Assembly (NCBI GenBank): GCA_037349105.1
Contig: JAYJMM010000099.1
Span: 2,976,001-3,040,000 of the forward strand
From: Limnomonas spitsbergensis
Taxonomy: Eukaryota; Chlorophyta; Chlorophyceae; Chlamydomonadales
Direction of reading: 5' to 3'
DNA: 64,000 nt
Positions within the stretch are counted from its first letter, which is position 1; every line of letters starts with the position of its first letter. The translations under genes were made by a program, and so were the position numbers. Shown piece by piece: positions 53,382-63,690 of the stretch. Below the pieces are notes generated by a model. That model searched no databases and was not told where the DNA came from. It saw nothing but the letters and a program-made list of their open reading frames with translations.

Positions 53382-55502
53382 GGCATGCCTCTTATCTTGG
53401 GCCAGCTCCAGAACCACCTCTCGAACCAGTACAGCGCCATCCTGACGTACCGCCCCGAGAAGCCAAGTGTGCGGGTGGACGCGATCCTGGCCCTCAACCT
53501 GTCGGGCGAGGTGCCGCTCATGTGCTTCATGGCCGAGAGCAGGATACTGGCCTTGACGGGGTATCAGGTGACAACGAGGGTTTGGAAAGGGATTCTGAAG
53601 GGTTTAAATACTTTGTGTGTTATGACCAGGACACATTGTTTTCATGTGGTTCTCACGGCGGCCAATTCTTTGAACCCTGTACTAACGGTACTAGGGAAGT
53701 CTGCTGTTTAGTCAGGAACCTGGAGCACTGAACTCTGAATTCCTTGGGACCTACCACTACAGCTTTGAGGCTGGCTCGGGGGTCTGCTTTGCTGTCGCCG
53801 TACCTTTATAGCTTGAGAGCTTAGGGTTTGAAATTAAGATTAAGACAACTTATGCTGGAGCTGAAATAATTGAAATGCCTTGTATTCGCCTGGTTTGAAT
53901 GTGCCCTCAGAACAGGCGGGTTTATTCCTCTGGGCATGGAGTGATCTAGCAAAGCAGGCTGGAACAATTGCCTATCGCTTTAGATTGCCACGATGAACGC
54001 CGGCGCAGAGCCAGGTAAATCCATTCGAGTAAGTCCCGGTAACCGCAGCCTCCACGTGGAATCTGGCAGTTGGTTAACCTTTTTAAACTTGCCATACCGT
54101 AGATTTGCTTTGCCCTCCCTTATGCTAAACGTTGTTTGGGGTTGAAGGATCTATGAATTTACTAATAATTTACTAATACTCCACATTCAGTCAGAAATGA
54201 AGAGCTTTTGTCTACAGTTTACCCTGAGGGCAACATTGAACAGAACAGTTGTTTGATGCCCGCAGGAAGGCAAATCAAATCTACGGTATTTTACTTTATA
54301 TTATTGTCGAGGATGTGGTAGACTTTGATGAGGGCTAGTGTGCTGTATTTTTTTGCCTCCCTGGGGACTGGCTCTTTCCCTTTTTGTCGCTCCCTTGCTT
54401 TCAGAGTCTGGGATTATTGGGTCTACCTTTTGCGTTTTCTGGAGGGGCGTTTTTCTTTGCCCTTTGTGCTCTTCTCTGTCTTTCCTCCCTAAGTTCCTTT
54501 CCTTTTTCCTCCCAACGAGAGGACGTCGGAGAGCCCGCAGGCGGGGTGGGAGGCCCTGATTTTCTGCAACTTGTAGTTGAACTTGTTGAAGGCTAGTCTC
54601 TTCACGGGCAGGGGATAAGGTTTGCCAAACCTTTGTGCTCTTGTTGTTTGGTGGGTGAACTTGCTGTCCTCTCTTTCCTCTTGTGCCTTCTCCCTTGACT
54701 TTCCTAGCTGACTTTTTGTTTGCCGACGTGGCCGAGCCTTATTTCAGCATGGCCCAGAGGTGCAAGTCGTTAACTTTTGTATTAATCTGGCAGTTTGTTT
54801 ACCTGTTTAAATTCGCAATATTTCACCTTTTTATTACTGTAGAATGGGTTTCACTCCGCGTTTACTTAATTCCTCAGGGGGGTGCGCAGAGTACATGCGC
54901 CATATTAAATACCGTAGCAACTACTTTGGGGGGTGCGCGGAGTACTGGTTGTGTTTCTGGCACAAAATATTAAATATTTTCAGCTGCGCGTGCGCAGAGT
55001 ATGGTACGTTTTTGCTGCGCGACGAATTTGATATAATTGTTCTGAGAAGGGGTGCGCGGAGTTTATCCGGTTTACGGTAATCTGGCAGTTTGGTTACCTG
55101 TTTAAACTCGCAATATCTCACATTTTTTAATCTGGCAGTTTGTTTACCTGTTTAAATCGTAATAATTCACCTTATTATTAATTTGGCACTTTTCTTGCAA
55201 TTTAATGAATATTATTTGTTTAGCCTTTTTTATACAAACAGAAGAGGAAGCAGCAGGGATGATGTCTGTGGCAGGGCTGAGACGCCCCAGCTAGAGTTTC
55301 CTCGCTGAGACCATTCCCCCTTTTTTCAAACCCTGCCCCCTGCGCTCTGATGTTTGAGCATGCCCTCTTCCACGTCATCATCATGTTCATTCTGTACCAC
55401 AAACAGCACTACAACTCGGCCCTGGGCAACCGCTACCTCCACGACCCCGCGTTCAGCCTGGCCGCAGTGGTGGAGCCGAGCGCGTGTGTCGCGCCCGGGG
55501 AT
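53382..55502 (+). CDS. Exons of an unidentified, possibly membrane-associated protein
   Basis: Exon 53382-53567 (acceptor CCCCACACAG, donor GTGACA) has 62 codons in phase 0/0: Gly-Met-Pro-Leu-Ile-Leu-Gly-Gln-Leu-Gln ... Leu-Thr-Gly-Tyr-Gln. Exon about 55359-55502 has 48 codons in phase 0/0 and begins with a hydrophobic stretch (His-Ala-Leu-Phe-His-Val-Ile-Ile-Met-Phe-Ile-Leu). It ends Ala-Pro-Gly-Asp before GTACGC. Both are GC-richer than their surroundings and fully open, as expected for exons. The intron between them (1.8 kb) is full of AT-rich repeats. Whether both belong to one gene is inferred from strand and phase only. No family recognised. Confidence 0.45.
53568..55358. repeat. Intronic or intergenic repeats
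   Basis: The phrase AATCTGGCAGTTTGTTTACC with TGTTTAAA recurs at about 54060, 54785, 55079 and 55128. GGGTGCGCGGAGT-type units recur at about 54880, 54930, 54990 and 55050. 54,485-54,605 is a diverged copy of 2,350-2,460. 54,709-54,768 (GACTTTTTGTTTGCCGACGT ... AGCATGGCCCAGAGG) is repeated, inverted, at 61,612-61,670. Confidence 0.65.
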
Positions 55503-55738
55503 GTACGCAAGCAAACGGTTTTCGGCTGGTGGTTCCAAATGGAGCGGGGAGGCCATTTTAGGTGCAGCCTTTTTGCTCTAGAGGGTGTGTAGTGCGTGCG
55601 TGTTGCGTATGTTGGGGTGCGCCGGGCAGCTCATATTCCGAGTATATTTTCCTCCCTACCAGTTGAGCTTCCCAAAAACCTAAAAACCCAAAAACTGAAC
55701 ACCGGTCTACGGCGGCCTACCGCACCTGGTTTCAGTCT

Positions 55739-56044
55739 ATGGCGGGCGCCGTGCTGGCGCAGGCCAGGGGCCACACCAGTCGAAGGGAGTGTGCTTGCGA
55801 GCGCACAAACTTAAGGCTGCGGCTCGGCGCCGTCTGCACAGCTGACACTCGAGGACGGCGCAGCGGTCAGCAGCGTGACGGACGGTGCTGCCAACGGTGT
55901 TGGGCAAGGGGAGATGGCGAGCATGTGGAGGATGCGCTGCATGTCTGCTTTGTCGCACACACCAGGGCCGCAATCCTCCCCAGACCACCCTCTGGCAGGC
56001 CAGATGTCACGAAACTGGAATCCCTGTTGTCATGCATGGGGTAG
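55739..56044 (+). pseudogene. Zinc-knuckle fragment of a non-LTR retrotransposon (possible)
   Basis: A 101-codon frame contains Cys-Cys-Gln-Arg-Cys then His-Val-Glu-Asp-Ala-Leu-His-Val-Cys-Phe. This resembles the Cys-x2-Cys ... Glu-Asp-x-x-His-x-x-x-x-Cys knuckle that follows reverse transcriptase in LINEs. Upstream and downstream domains are not present. GC-rich block relative to neighbours. Confidence 0.4.
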
Positions 56045-56103
56045 TTATTTCCTTTGTTTTCTTATCCTTATTTCCCTCATAACTTGAGTTTATTTCTTCC
56101 AAA

Positions 56104-56140
56104 GATTGACATATTCCGATCCTCGGACTTGCAGTACCGG
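56104..56140 (+). pseudogene. Short exon-like duplicate (Ile-Phe-Arg-Ser-Ser-Asp)
   Basis: CATATTCCGATCCTCGGACT plus GCAGTACC occurs here and at 60,998-61,024, each after a pyrimidine-rich stretch. The frame reads Ile-x-Ile-Phe-Arg-Ser-Ser-Asp-x-Gln-Tyr. CAGCTCATATTCCGAGT with a following T/C-rich acceptor-like CAG is likewise present at both 55.63 and 60.90 kb. This is a duplicated exon or transposon piece. Confidence 0.4.
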
Positions 56141-56634
56141 TTAGTGATTCTTTTCTGATCCATGAATCGATCCCTCCTATGCCCCCCTGGAGAGGGCCTG
56201 ACCATGATAGCCGCAATTACTGGCATTCAATGTTTGAAGCAATCAGCTCAGGCTTTCTTGAGCTCCCAATGGAATCAAGCCCTGGTATTTTCAAGGGAAG
56301 AAAATCCACGAAGAACGTCAAACAGTACATCTGATACAAAGAAAGTGAACGGACAAAAGGAGACATTGCGACTCTTTCGATTTCTCCTTTACAAGAGGTC
56401 AGCCGGCTGTAGATAGGGAAGCCGATACTCCTTAGACTGTTAGATCTGTAAATAAGATCCAAGACAGATCGCTAAAAAGCGGATAAATGTTAAGATACGG
56501 TACCGGTAGAGGTGAAACAAATCCAGCTCGCTGTACCAAGTTTTTACAGTCCAGCAGAGCATCACATTTGATGCATGGGACATGTGCCCATACATCAGGA
56601 CACGAACAAGCAACTAACACACAACCACAAAACA
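56141..56634. other. No feature recognised
   Basis: Spacer between the exon-like fragment and the second segmental-duplication copy. No coding or repeat signal stood out. Confidence 0.4.
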
Positions 56635-59600
56635 GTGGCGTGGGAATGACCCCCATACCGGTAGTGCAGAAGATAAGCCCCAGTCATAAAACATGACGTG
56701 AGTGCGGAAGAGTTAGATCGAGCACCGACTAGAAAATCAGGAAGGGAGCGGAAAATCTGGCAGAGTTCTGAGATGAGAGATGATTATTGCATTTCTTCAT
56801 ACAGTGAAAGATAAAAGAACCCATATTCTTCCAAACTACAGATGCGGAAATGAACCTAAGCATTTACCTTGCCCAACACTCCATTTGTGGTAGAGCTCGA
56901 AATCTTTGATGATTTAATCCAAGAGCTTCCTTTACGAGAACCGCAATCAAAGAAAGTTGAAACAAAGAAGGCCTGCCTCAGTCCTCATTGGAACTACGGC
57001 CGGACAGAGACCGAGAGCCATAAAGGCCTGGCCCAAAGAAAGTACCAAGAGCTAGAGCGTCAAGCACCTCCTGAAACATAAAAGCATGTGTCGTCAACAT
57101 CTCATGTCATCCCAACGGTAAACCCTAGCATCCAAAGTAGCCAATGCCTGCAAAAAGGAAGTGCCACTAGCCTCCATCGTGCCCTTATCCTTGATAGCGT
57201 TTGGCTCCCTTCAGCAGCGACACCGCGAGCTGTTCAGTGCCAAATTTGCGGCCCAAGTCAAGAGCAAAGGAAGAGGGGCGAGCTGTAGCAAGTGATTGTT
57301 CTAGCGCACCTGCAAGACCACCCTTGGGGGAACACTGGGCAGGCGCAATGGGCATATGCAGATCAAACGGCATCTGCACCAGGCCCCCTCAGCCGCAGGC
57401 CGTGATTTACACCTCCCTTTATGGCATGTTGAAGCAATCTGCATCGTTGCAACATTCCTAAAATTAAGGGCTTTTAAAGAAACCATGCACTTCATTGTTG
57501 GGCATGGGGCACCCTAGCGCCACACTTGGATATTGGAGGGGAGTGCACCATGCTCCACCGGAGCAGCTGTGATGAGGCACAATGTCGTCAGGTCAGAGTT
57601 GTGGCACCATGATCTCCTTATGTGTCCCTTTTTAACCTCGTACTCATCCAATGCCACCTGCCTGGTGAGGTCCCAGGTTCTCAGCTGCCCTCTGGAGAAT
57701 GAGGCCAGCACAGTGGTGCCTGAAGGGTCTAGAGCGACCTTGGTATGGTAGTCAGCAATGCTGAGACCCTCAAACGCCTGGCCTCTGCACAAGCCAGTAC
57801 CAAGATCCCACACCCGCACAGTCCCATCACCAGAGCTGCTGACAGCTGCGCGGCCCCTGAAATCCATTCCAACGCTGATAACTGCATCCTGGTGTCCCTC
57901 CATGGTGCGCACACATTTACCCGTGCGAGTATCCCACAAACGTATGGTCTCATCGTCCGAGCCTGAAATGATCAAGCTGCTTTCCTCCCATGATTGATAG
58001 CTGTTGATACATTCATCGTGCCCTTTCAGGCTCGGCATAGCCTCCAAACCTGTGGAAATGTCCCACATCTGGAGTACGTTGTCAGTGTCTTCAAGATTAT
58101 AAACAACGTAGCCGATGCCGTGCCAGCTAGCTGTATCAATGCTGCTTCCGACACCTGATGGCTCAAAAGCACTTCGACGCTGACGGGACACCAGGTCCCA
58201 GATGTTAATCAGCCCATCCCCATTGTTAACAAGTGCCAGGCCATTGGCGCTGACATCGATTCCGGACACCGAATGTTGGTCCACATGTCCAATGGGTATG
58301 CGGTCTGCTATCATCTGTTTGTCAAGATCCCAAATTAGGAGCGACACTTGGCCTTGATGGTACACATCAAAAACCAGTTGGGAGTTCCACAAGCAGCTGG
58401 TCAAGAGAACGCGGGTGCCTGCCCAATCTTCATGAAGGCCATCACCCTAAGGACGTAAATAAAACATGTTAGGCCAAGCTCAAGGTAGTCACCCTTCCAA
58501 CATCAATAAAAGTCATTTCTAGCCGATCTCGTAGCCCAGGCGGCTCAAAACCAACCTATTTGCACCAACCTCCAGCACTCACACTAATCATAACTGGGCT
58601 GGACACTGAGGGTGGCTGACTGATCTGAGGAACAGATGATCCCTGTGGATGTGGAGCAACGTAATGCGTCGCAAACTCTCAATTACTTAAGCGGCGATAA
58701 GAGACCAGGGCAACAGGGAACAAAAGCATAAGATTTCAGTGCAATAATGTGCATATAAGGGCCAGAGCTGTATTTCCAAGGCATGATAATACGCTAATCT
58801 CACACATGCTCGAAACCGAAATTATGAGGATCTGAAACAACATTGCCTGTCGCCCTACCTTGAACCCATAAGGCAGGCCGGACATCATATGAATGACCTC
58901 CAAACATGTTTCCTGACGGAGCCCTTGCAGTAGGCCCCTCTGGACAGGGCTGTACAGGGCCCCCAGAATGGGCGAGACGGCAGGCTGTGTCGCCTCGGAG
59001 AGCTGAGACAAGCATGCCCGAATCATAGGCGTGTACTGCAGGGAGTCGGATAACGCAAGCCATTCAAACAGATCTGGGTTGGACGCTGAGCTGGCAGCTG
59101 ATGCCGATGATGGCGTGGGTGCAAGAGGCGAGTTCCAGAGCTGAGGCTTGGCTGTATCAAAGGCGCCTTGGCACCGCTTCAGCAGGGCCGGCATGTTGTA
59201 CTGGTGTGCGATCGGGAGAATGCGGAAGGCAGTGGCCGGGGTCAACGTGGTGGCCTCCTCGCTGATGACTGCAGGAATGCATGGTCGATATTTTAATAGG
59301 GCATGAAGCGCTAAGGAAGAGACTCATCATGCTGACATAAGTTGCCTATTTCATATTTGATCAACTTAGCTTACCTGATGAGTACAATAACTTTAGCACC
59401 TCCATCCAGTCTTCCAAGCAACCATCAACCTGCCATAAAGAAGAAAATTTAATGACTGACACTTGTCAGTCGACAGTAGGTGCTGATAAGTTGCTTGCTC
59501 AAAATGCATGTCTCAGAGCATTCACCGACTTTTGCAGCAAGCAATTCAAACATGCAATGCGCTCACTAGCATTGGGGGCGAGGCATGTGAAACAGGGCAG

Positions 59601-60270
59601 GATATAAACATTAGTGGTTGTCTCCAAACAGGCTACACAAGTGACATCTGAGTTTATTTAAGTCCACTAATACCGGTACTGAAGAGGTGGAAAGCAATTG
59701 AAGCAGCGCACAATCTCCGGCGGCTTATCCTTTGACAGGCTACATAAGCAGGATGGGCACATGAGGGAGGCCATGAAGGCCTCCACATCATGCATGGGAC
59801 CATGGATCAAACACGGAAGCATGGGAATTGATCCATGGGATGCAATATGTGTCCACCAAAAAACTCAAGCAGCCAGCTGATACTGGGTTCACTTACTGAC
59901 AAAGTAGAAGATGATGCATCAACGGCAGCCTGGATAGCATGCCTCTTCAAAGATGGTTCATCAGGGTCCGTGTTCGATTCCGGCAGGAGCTGTCGCATAA
60001 CTGCAGACGCCAACTCGAGCAGTGCCCGGTGTGCCTTGACGGAGCGCCCATCGGGAAATCTCAATGTGACGTCACCCCGAGATAAAGTCTCATCAAGCGT
60101 GAGCTGATCGCTCATGGGATTCCGGTTCAATTAGGTGATAGGTCGAGTCTATATTATCCTCCTTTCGGATCAGGGGAAGGGCAGATATCGCAGGGAGGTA
60201 TCGGGATATTGTTTTCACTAGACCCTCGAGGTTAGGTGATTGTAAAAAGGCTCAAAGGCCAAATTTGATC
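56635..60270. repeat. Segmental duplication, copy 2
   Basis: Direct repeat of 48307-52740, same orientation, about 8.3 kb apart. Order and introns are conserved. It lacks the 780-bp intron insertion of copy 1. Confidence 0.9.
57514..60115 (-). CDS. BTB/POZ-WD40 repeat protein, copy 2, apparently intact (558 aa)
   Basis: Exons 60115-59897, 59429-59375, 59268-58859, 58642-58583 and 58446-57514 sum to 1,677 nt (558 codons plus stop), with GT-AG introns of 467, 106, 216 and 136 bp. Domains: an N-terminal BTB fold (about residues 13-100; Asp-Val-Thr-Leu-Arg-Phe-Pro-Asp-Gly, Val-Lys-Ala-His-Arg-Ala), then a helical BACK-like region. A 20-codon Ser/Pro linker exon follows, then a propeller of about seven WD40 blades (Trp-Asp at Ile-Trp-Asp-Leu, Met-Trp-Asp-Ile, Leu-Trp-Asp-Thr, Val-Trp-Asp-Leu, Thr-Trp-Asp-Leu, with Gly-His in two blades). 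BTB proteins often act as CUL3 adaptors with the partner domain choosing substrate. That role is inference here. The start Met-Ser-Asp-Gln is conserved in both copies. Confidence 0.85.
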
Positions 60271-60424
60271 GTCTCGCCAAGTAAGCCTTACCCTGGGAGA
60301 TAACTTCAGAGTCTCACTTGAAAAAGGGCTTGCCGCGCCGCCCGCGCGCCCGTCAGAGTTTCCAGCCATTGAATCGCTAAAATTCTGCCCAGCCCTGTCT
60401 GCAGTCGAACTCTGCATGCAGCCC
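60271..60424. other. Upstream of BTB-WD40 copy 2
   Basis: Short spacer between the duplication end and the CTGCC tract. No motif recognised. Confidence 0.3.
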
Positions 60425-60720
60425 TGCCTTGCATGCAACTCTGCCCTGCCTTGCAGCCCTGCGGCCCTGCCCTGCCATGCAACCCTGCCCTGCCCTACAG
60501 CCCTGCCATGCATTACAGCCCTATCTTGCATGCAGCCCTGCCCTGCCCTGCCCTGAATGCAGCCCTGTCCTGTCCAGCAGTTCTGCCCTGCCCTACAGTT
60601 CTGCCTTGCCCTGCAATTCTATCTGCCCTGCTTGCAGCCCTGCCCTGCCCTGTAGCCCTGTCATGCATGCATCCTTGCCATGCATGCAGCCCTGCCCTGC
60701 CCTGCTACCGTACCCTGCCC
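60425..60720. repeat. CTGCCCTGC/ATGCAGCC low-complexity repeat
   Basis: Irregular units of CCCTGCCCTGC and GCATGCAGCCCTG over 300 bp. The open frames rich in Cys, Ala, Leu and Pro are artefacts. Confidence 0.9.
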
Positions 60721-61171
60721 TGGGGCTGCCAGGACGGGCGGTACGCCCGGGAAGCGCGTACAGCACGTTGCCCTTCTGTGGCTTTGGCCCGTGAACTATG
60801 TGCGGCTGGGGAAGCGAGCGGGATTGTTTTTTTAGTAAACCGTACTGCCCCAGAGGGAGTGCATTGCGTGCGCGTTGCGTTTGTTGGGCAACACCGGGCA
60901 GCTCATATTCCGAGTGTATTTTCTTCCTTTCCAGACAGTTGGGCGCCCACGCAGCCGAGCCTTTACATCATGGCCCAGAGGTATTTTGTCATTCACATAT
61001 TCCGATCCTCGGACTGGCAGTACCAGGGTAGTGAATAGGGTAGTCAATATTTTCTGATTCATGATCCGACCCCTATCGAGAAAAAAACATTATCTGGCTG
61101 GAAAATCCAGGTTTTGACTTTTTGTTCATTTCGTATGTATAAGGGCTCTGTAGTGACTGAATGCTAATTTC

Positions 61172-61631
61172 AGCATGGCCCAGAGGTGTAACGTCATTAT
61201 CTGGCTCTATAGTGACTTGCCTTATTTTCTTTTAAATGAAGAATTTCGGGGAAATTCTTGCTTGAAAGTGTAACCGGTCCTCTTGGCCTTAATTCGCCAT
61301 CTCTCACTTTCTTTCAATACTAATTTTGATAGCAGCCTTTAATAGCCCCACGCTGCCGAGTGTTCAGCGGGGCACACGGCTAAAGCACTTATATTTCGTG
61401 ACCGCTGTCAATGTAACGTCATTGACAGTTCGTGTCCGCTGCACTTTCATGCAAACAAGTGTGTTGCATGAGTGGATACAGGATACTGGAAAATACCGTT
61501 AGGCGTGTTGGAGTATTGTCACAACCCTAACAACGAAATGTTAAAATCCTGAAGTCGAAACGGAAGCACAGCTAGTACACTGTAACTGCTAAATACGTAT
61601 TATCAATGATGTTACACCTCTGGGCCATGCT
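61172..61631. mobile_element. 460-bp element with ~30-bp terminal inverted repeats
   Basis: Left end AGCATGGCCCAGAGG then TGTAACGTCATT; the right end (61631-61601) is the inverse of AGCATGGCCCAGAGG then TGTAACATCATT. An internal palindrome CTGTCAATG-x6-CATTGACAG lies at about 61,407-61,431. The same end sequence, alone, is at 54,748-54,768 and (partly) 60,970. No open frame and no certain target duplication. MITE-like. Confidence 0.65.
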
Positions 61632-62288
61632 AAAAACGAAAGCTCGGCCACGTCGGCAAACAAAAAGTCTGAAGATAGGTTTTTTCAACTCTCGCAATCG
61701 TAGTATTTTATTCTGTGCCCTGCTTAAAAAGGTTCAGCCAGCGCCCAACATTCAATTTGAGAGAATAAACTGAAGGGGAGGGAAAGGAAGCAGAGGGAAA
61801 TACCCCTCCCAGATGAAAGGCAGACCTTTATATAACCTGTATGTGACACCTCTTCCCCACCAATCGATGATACAAGGTCCATCTGTGCCCATACTCAATT
61901 CCTTGCCGACAACAAAGAAAATAGTACACCACCTCAGCAGCACACAACATCAATTCCTAGTAGATGGCATATGGAAGCAGTACACCAACATCAGCAGCAC
62001 ACAAAATCAATTTCTAGCAGATGGCATATGGAAGCAGTACACAACATCAGCGGTACGCAACGTCAGCAGTACACAACCTCAGCAGTAAACACCCTCAATC
62101 CTCATCAATGAAAAATAACATCACCCTGACGCATCAACCCTGACACGATGACCACCTCCACAGAGCCCCACACGTCCACACGGCTGTCAGTTTCCTCCAT
62201 CCTGAACACTGATGTGCAAAATAAGGGCCACAGCAAAGGCCACAGGTGCCTCATCAAAGATACTACCCATCAGGCCTAAAAGTATTTA
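61632..62288. other. Downstream region of the 62.3-kb gene; small duplications
   Basis: Two ~66-bp copies (CACAAAATCAATTTCTAGCA and GATGGCATATGGAAGCAGTA) lie at 61,940-62,045, followed by CAGCAGTACACAACNTCAG units. Likely 3' UTR or intergenic. Confidence 0.6.
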
Positions 62289-63008
62289 TCACTCGATTGT
62301 GAACACGCGGAATGGCGGGGGCGGGGTCGGGATCAGCTGGCCCTGCGCTCCCCTTGCCGCCGAATGCCCGGTGATCACGACATCATCCCCGTCATCGCTT
62401 GCGCAGAGCTGAGAACCACGCAGCCCCGCGCCGCCGGCAGCACTCTTCTGGCCCCGCGGGGTGTCTCCGCCCGCGCCGCCGCCGTCGCTCGGGCCTTGTA
62501 AACGATACCTGACGGGTGAACCGTCCGCTGCTCTCTTCTGTCCGCCGCCGCCGCCATTCGCAGCTGACAGCCTCGCAGCCGCAGCCGACGGCGGCGTCAT
62601 CTCCCCGTCGCCACCCTCCTCGCTCTCACTACTGAAAAAGCCTGACAAGTCGATCGTCCTCGCTTGCGCCCGGATCAACTCTGCCTTCCGCCGGTCCTCC
62701 GCCTCTCTAGGGCTCTCATCCGTGACCTGTTTCTGGTGCTGCTGCTCCTGCTGCTGCGACTGCGAGGTTCTATCCGGCATCCCCGGGCGTTTGCTGCCGG
62801 CTGGCGTGCCCAAGTTCGCAGATCTGCCTAGATCCGGCGACGCGCCGGCAGATCTGCCTGGATCCGGCGTTGCAGCGGCAGGCCCGCAGGCTGCTAGTGC
62901 TTTCTGCCAGGTCAGCGTGGAGCAGGCCAGGGTGCTGCCCTTGGCCTGAGCGGGGGAGCCGCCGGTGGCAGGCCTCACTGCATCCTCACCCAGGGAGCGT
63001 CCCACGAC
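62289..63008 (-). CDS. Last exon of a protein with a disordered Gly/Ala/Ser-rich C-terminus
   Basis: The frame opens at 63008 after acceptor CACCCTAAACAG and runs 239 codons to a stop at 62289. GC content is much higher than in the surroundings. Features include Gln-rich (Gln-Ser-Gln-Gln-Gln-Glu-Gln-Gln), acidic Ser (Phe-Phe-Ser-Ser-Glu-Ser-Glu-Glu) and Gly-rich runs, two short Asp-Pro-Gly/Asp-Leu-Gly-Arg-Ser repeats (Arg-Ser-Ala near residues 50-62), and a Lys-Arg pair. No domain was recognised. It may be a nuclear or regulatory protein with low-complexity tail. The intron before it contains the 63-bp array made of copies of its own acceptor and first codons. Confidence 0.6.
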   Translation of the reverse strand, partial: VVGRSLGEDAVRPATGGSPAQAKGSTLACSTLTWQKALAACGPAAATPDPGRSAGASPDLGRSANLGTPAGSKRPGMPDRTSQSQQQEQQHQKQVTDESPREAEDRRKAELIRAQARTIDLSGFFSSESEEGGDGEMTPPSAAAARLSAANGGGGGQKRAADGSPVRYRLQGPSDGGGAGGDTPRGQKSAAGGAGLRGSQLCASDDGDDVVITGHSAARGAQGQLIPTPPPPFRVFTIE

Positions 63009-63009
63009 C

Positions 63010-63415
63010 TGTTTAGGGTGAAGGGTGAAGTCTTAAGTATCTCATCCTTGCCTAGGGAGCTTCCCACAACCTAGTTTAGGGTGAAGGGTTAAGGTTTTAG
63101 TGACACATTCTTGCCTAGGGAGCGTCCCACAATCTAGTTTAGGGTGAAGGGTTTAGATTTTAGTGACGCATTCTTGCCTAGGGAGCGTCCCACAATCTAG
63201 TTTGGGGTGAAGGATAAAATGTTAAGTGGCGCATTCTTGCCTAGGGAGCGTCCCACAATCTAGTTTAGGGTGAAGGATTTGGGTTTTAGTGACGCATTCT
63301 TGCCTAGGGAGCGTCCCACAATCTAGTTCAGGGTGAAGGGTTTAGATTTTAGTGACACGTTCTTGCCTAGGAAGCGTCCCACAATCTAGCAGGCTCGTTG
63401 TCGAGGACAGGTTTT
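63010..63415 (-). repeat. 61-63-bp minisatellite, about 6.5 copies, built from an exon's acceptor and start
   Basis: Each unit on the minus strand reads CTTCACCCTAAACTAG, then ATTGTGGGACGCTCCCTAG, then GCAAGAATGCG. The genuine last exon begins CACCCTAAACAG|GTCGTGGGACGCTCCCTGG. The unit thus repeats the 3' splice site and about 20 bases of exon, and each copy also has an AG|GCAAG sequence (GC-type donor). Confidence 0.85.
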
Positions 63416-63690
63416 AACGGCTTTGGCCTGGCCAGTTTTTTTGTTGGGGAATATAGTTTTGTGAAGTTGCTTTTTTTAGCTACAAAACCCCGAACGTCAA
63501 CGACCCCCCAGGGCCCACCAGCTCCACTGCATATTGCTTGACTGATCTCAAAACATCCGTTGACAGCTCACCCGAATGGCCCACCATATGCAACACACAT
63601 TGCTTGAATGTTCAGAATCTGCTTCAAACCCTCATCAACAACAAACCCCGATGGCCCACGCACCTTAGGCTGATTCAGAATCATTAAGAG
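63367..63690 (-). CDS. Upstream exons of the 62.3-kb gene or a neighbouring gene
   Basis: Exon about 63690-63572 reads Lys-Val-Arg-Gly-Pro-Ser-Gly-Phe-Val-Val-Asp-Glu and ends Tyr-Gly-Gly-Pro-Phe-Gly at donor GTGAGC in phase 2. The next exon, from 63541 (acceptor GAGATCAG), restores the phase: Gln-Ala-Ile-Cys-Ser-Gly-Ala-Gly-Gly-Pro-Trp-Gly-Val-Val-Asp, then a Lys-rich tail ending in TAG at 63367 inside the first minisatellite unit. The Gly-Pro-x-Gly-x-Val-Val-Asp motif recurs, and the underlying DNA (TCAAGCAAT ... GGTGGGCC) is itself duplicated. No family recognised. Confidence 0.4.

Noticed and set aside
60429..61038. Open frames of 121-201 codons in the CTGCC tract
   Set aside because: Low-complexity artefact; no splice or start context.
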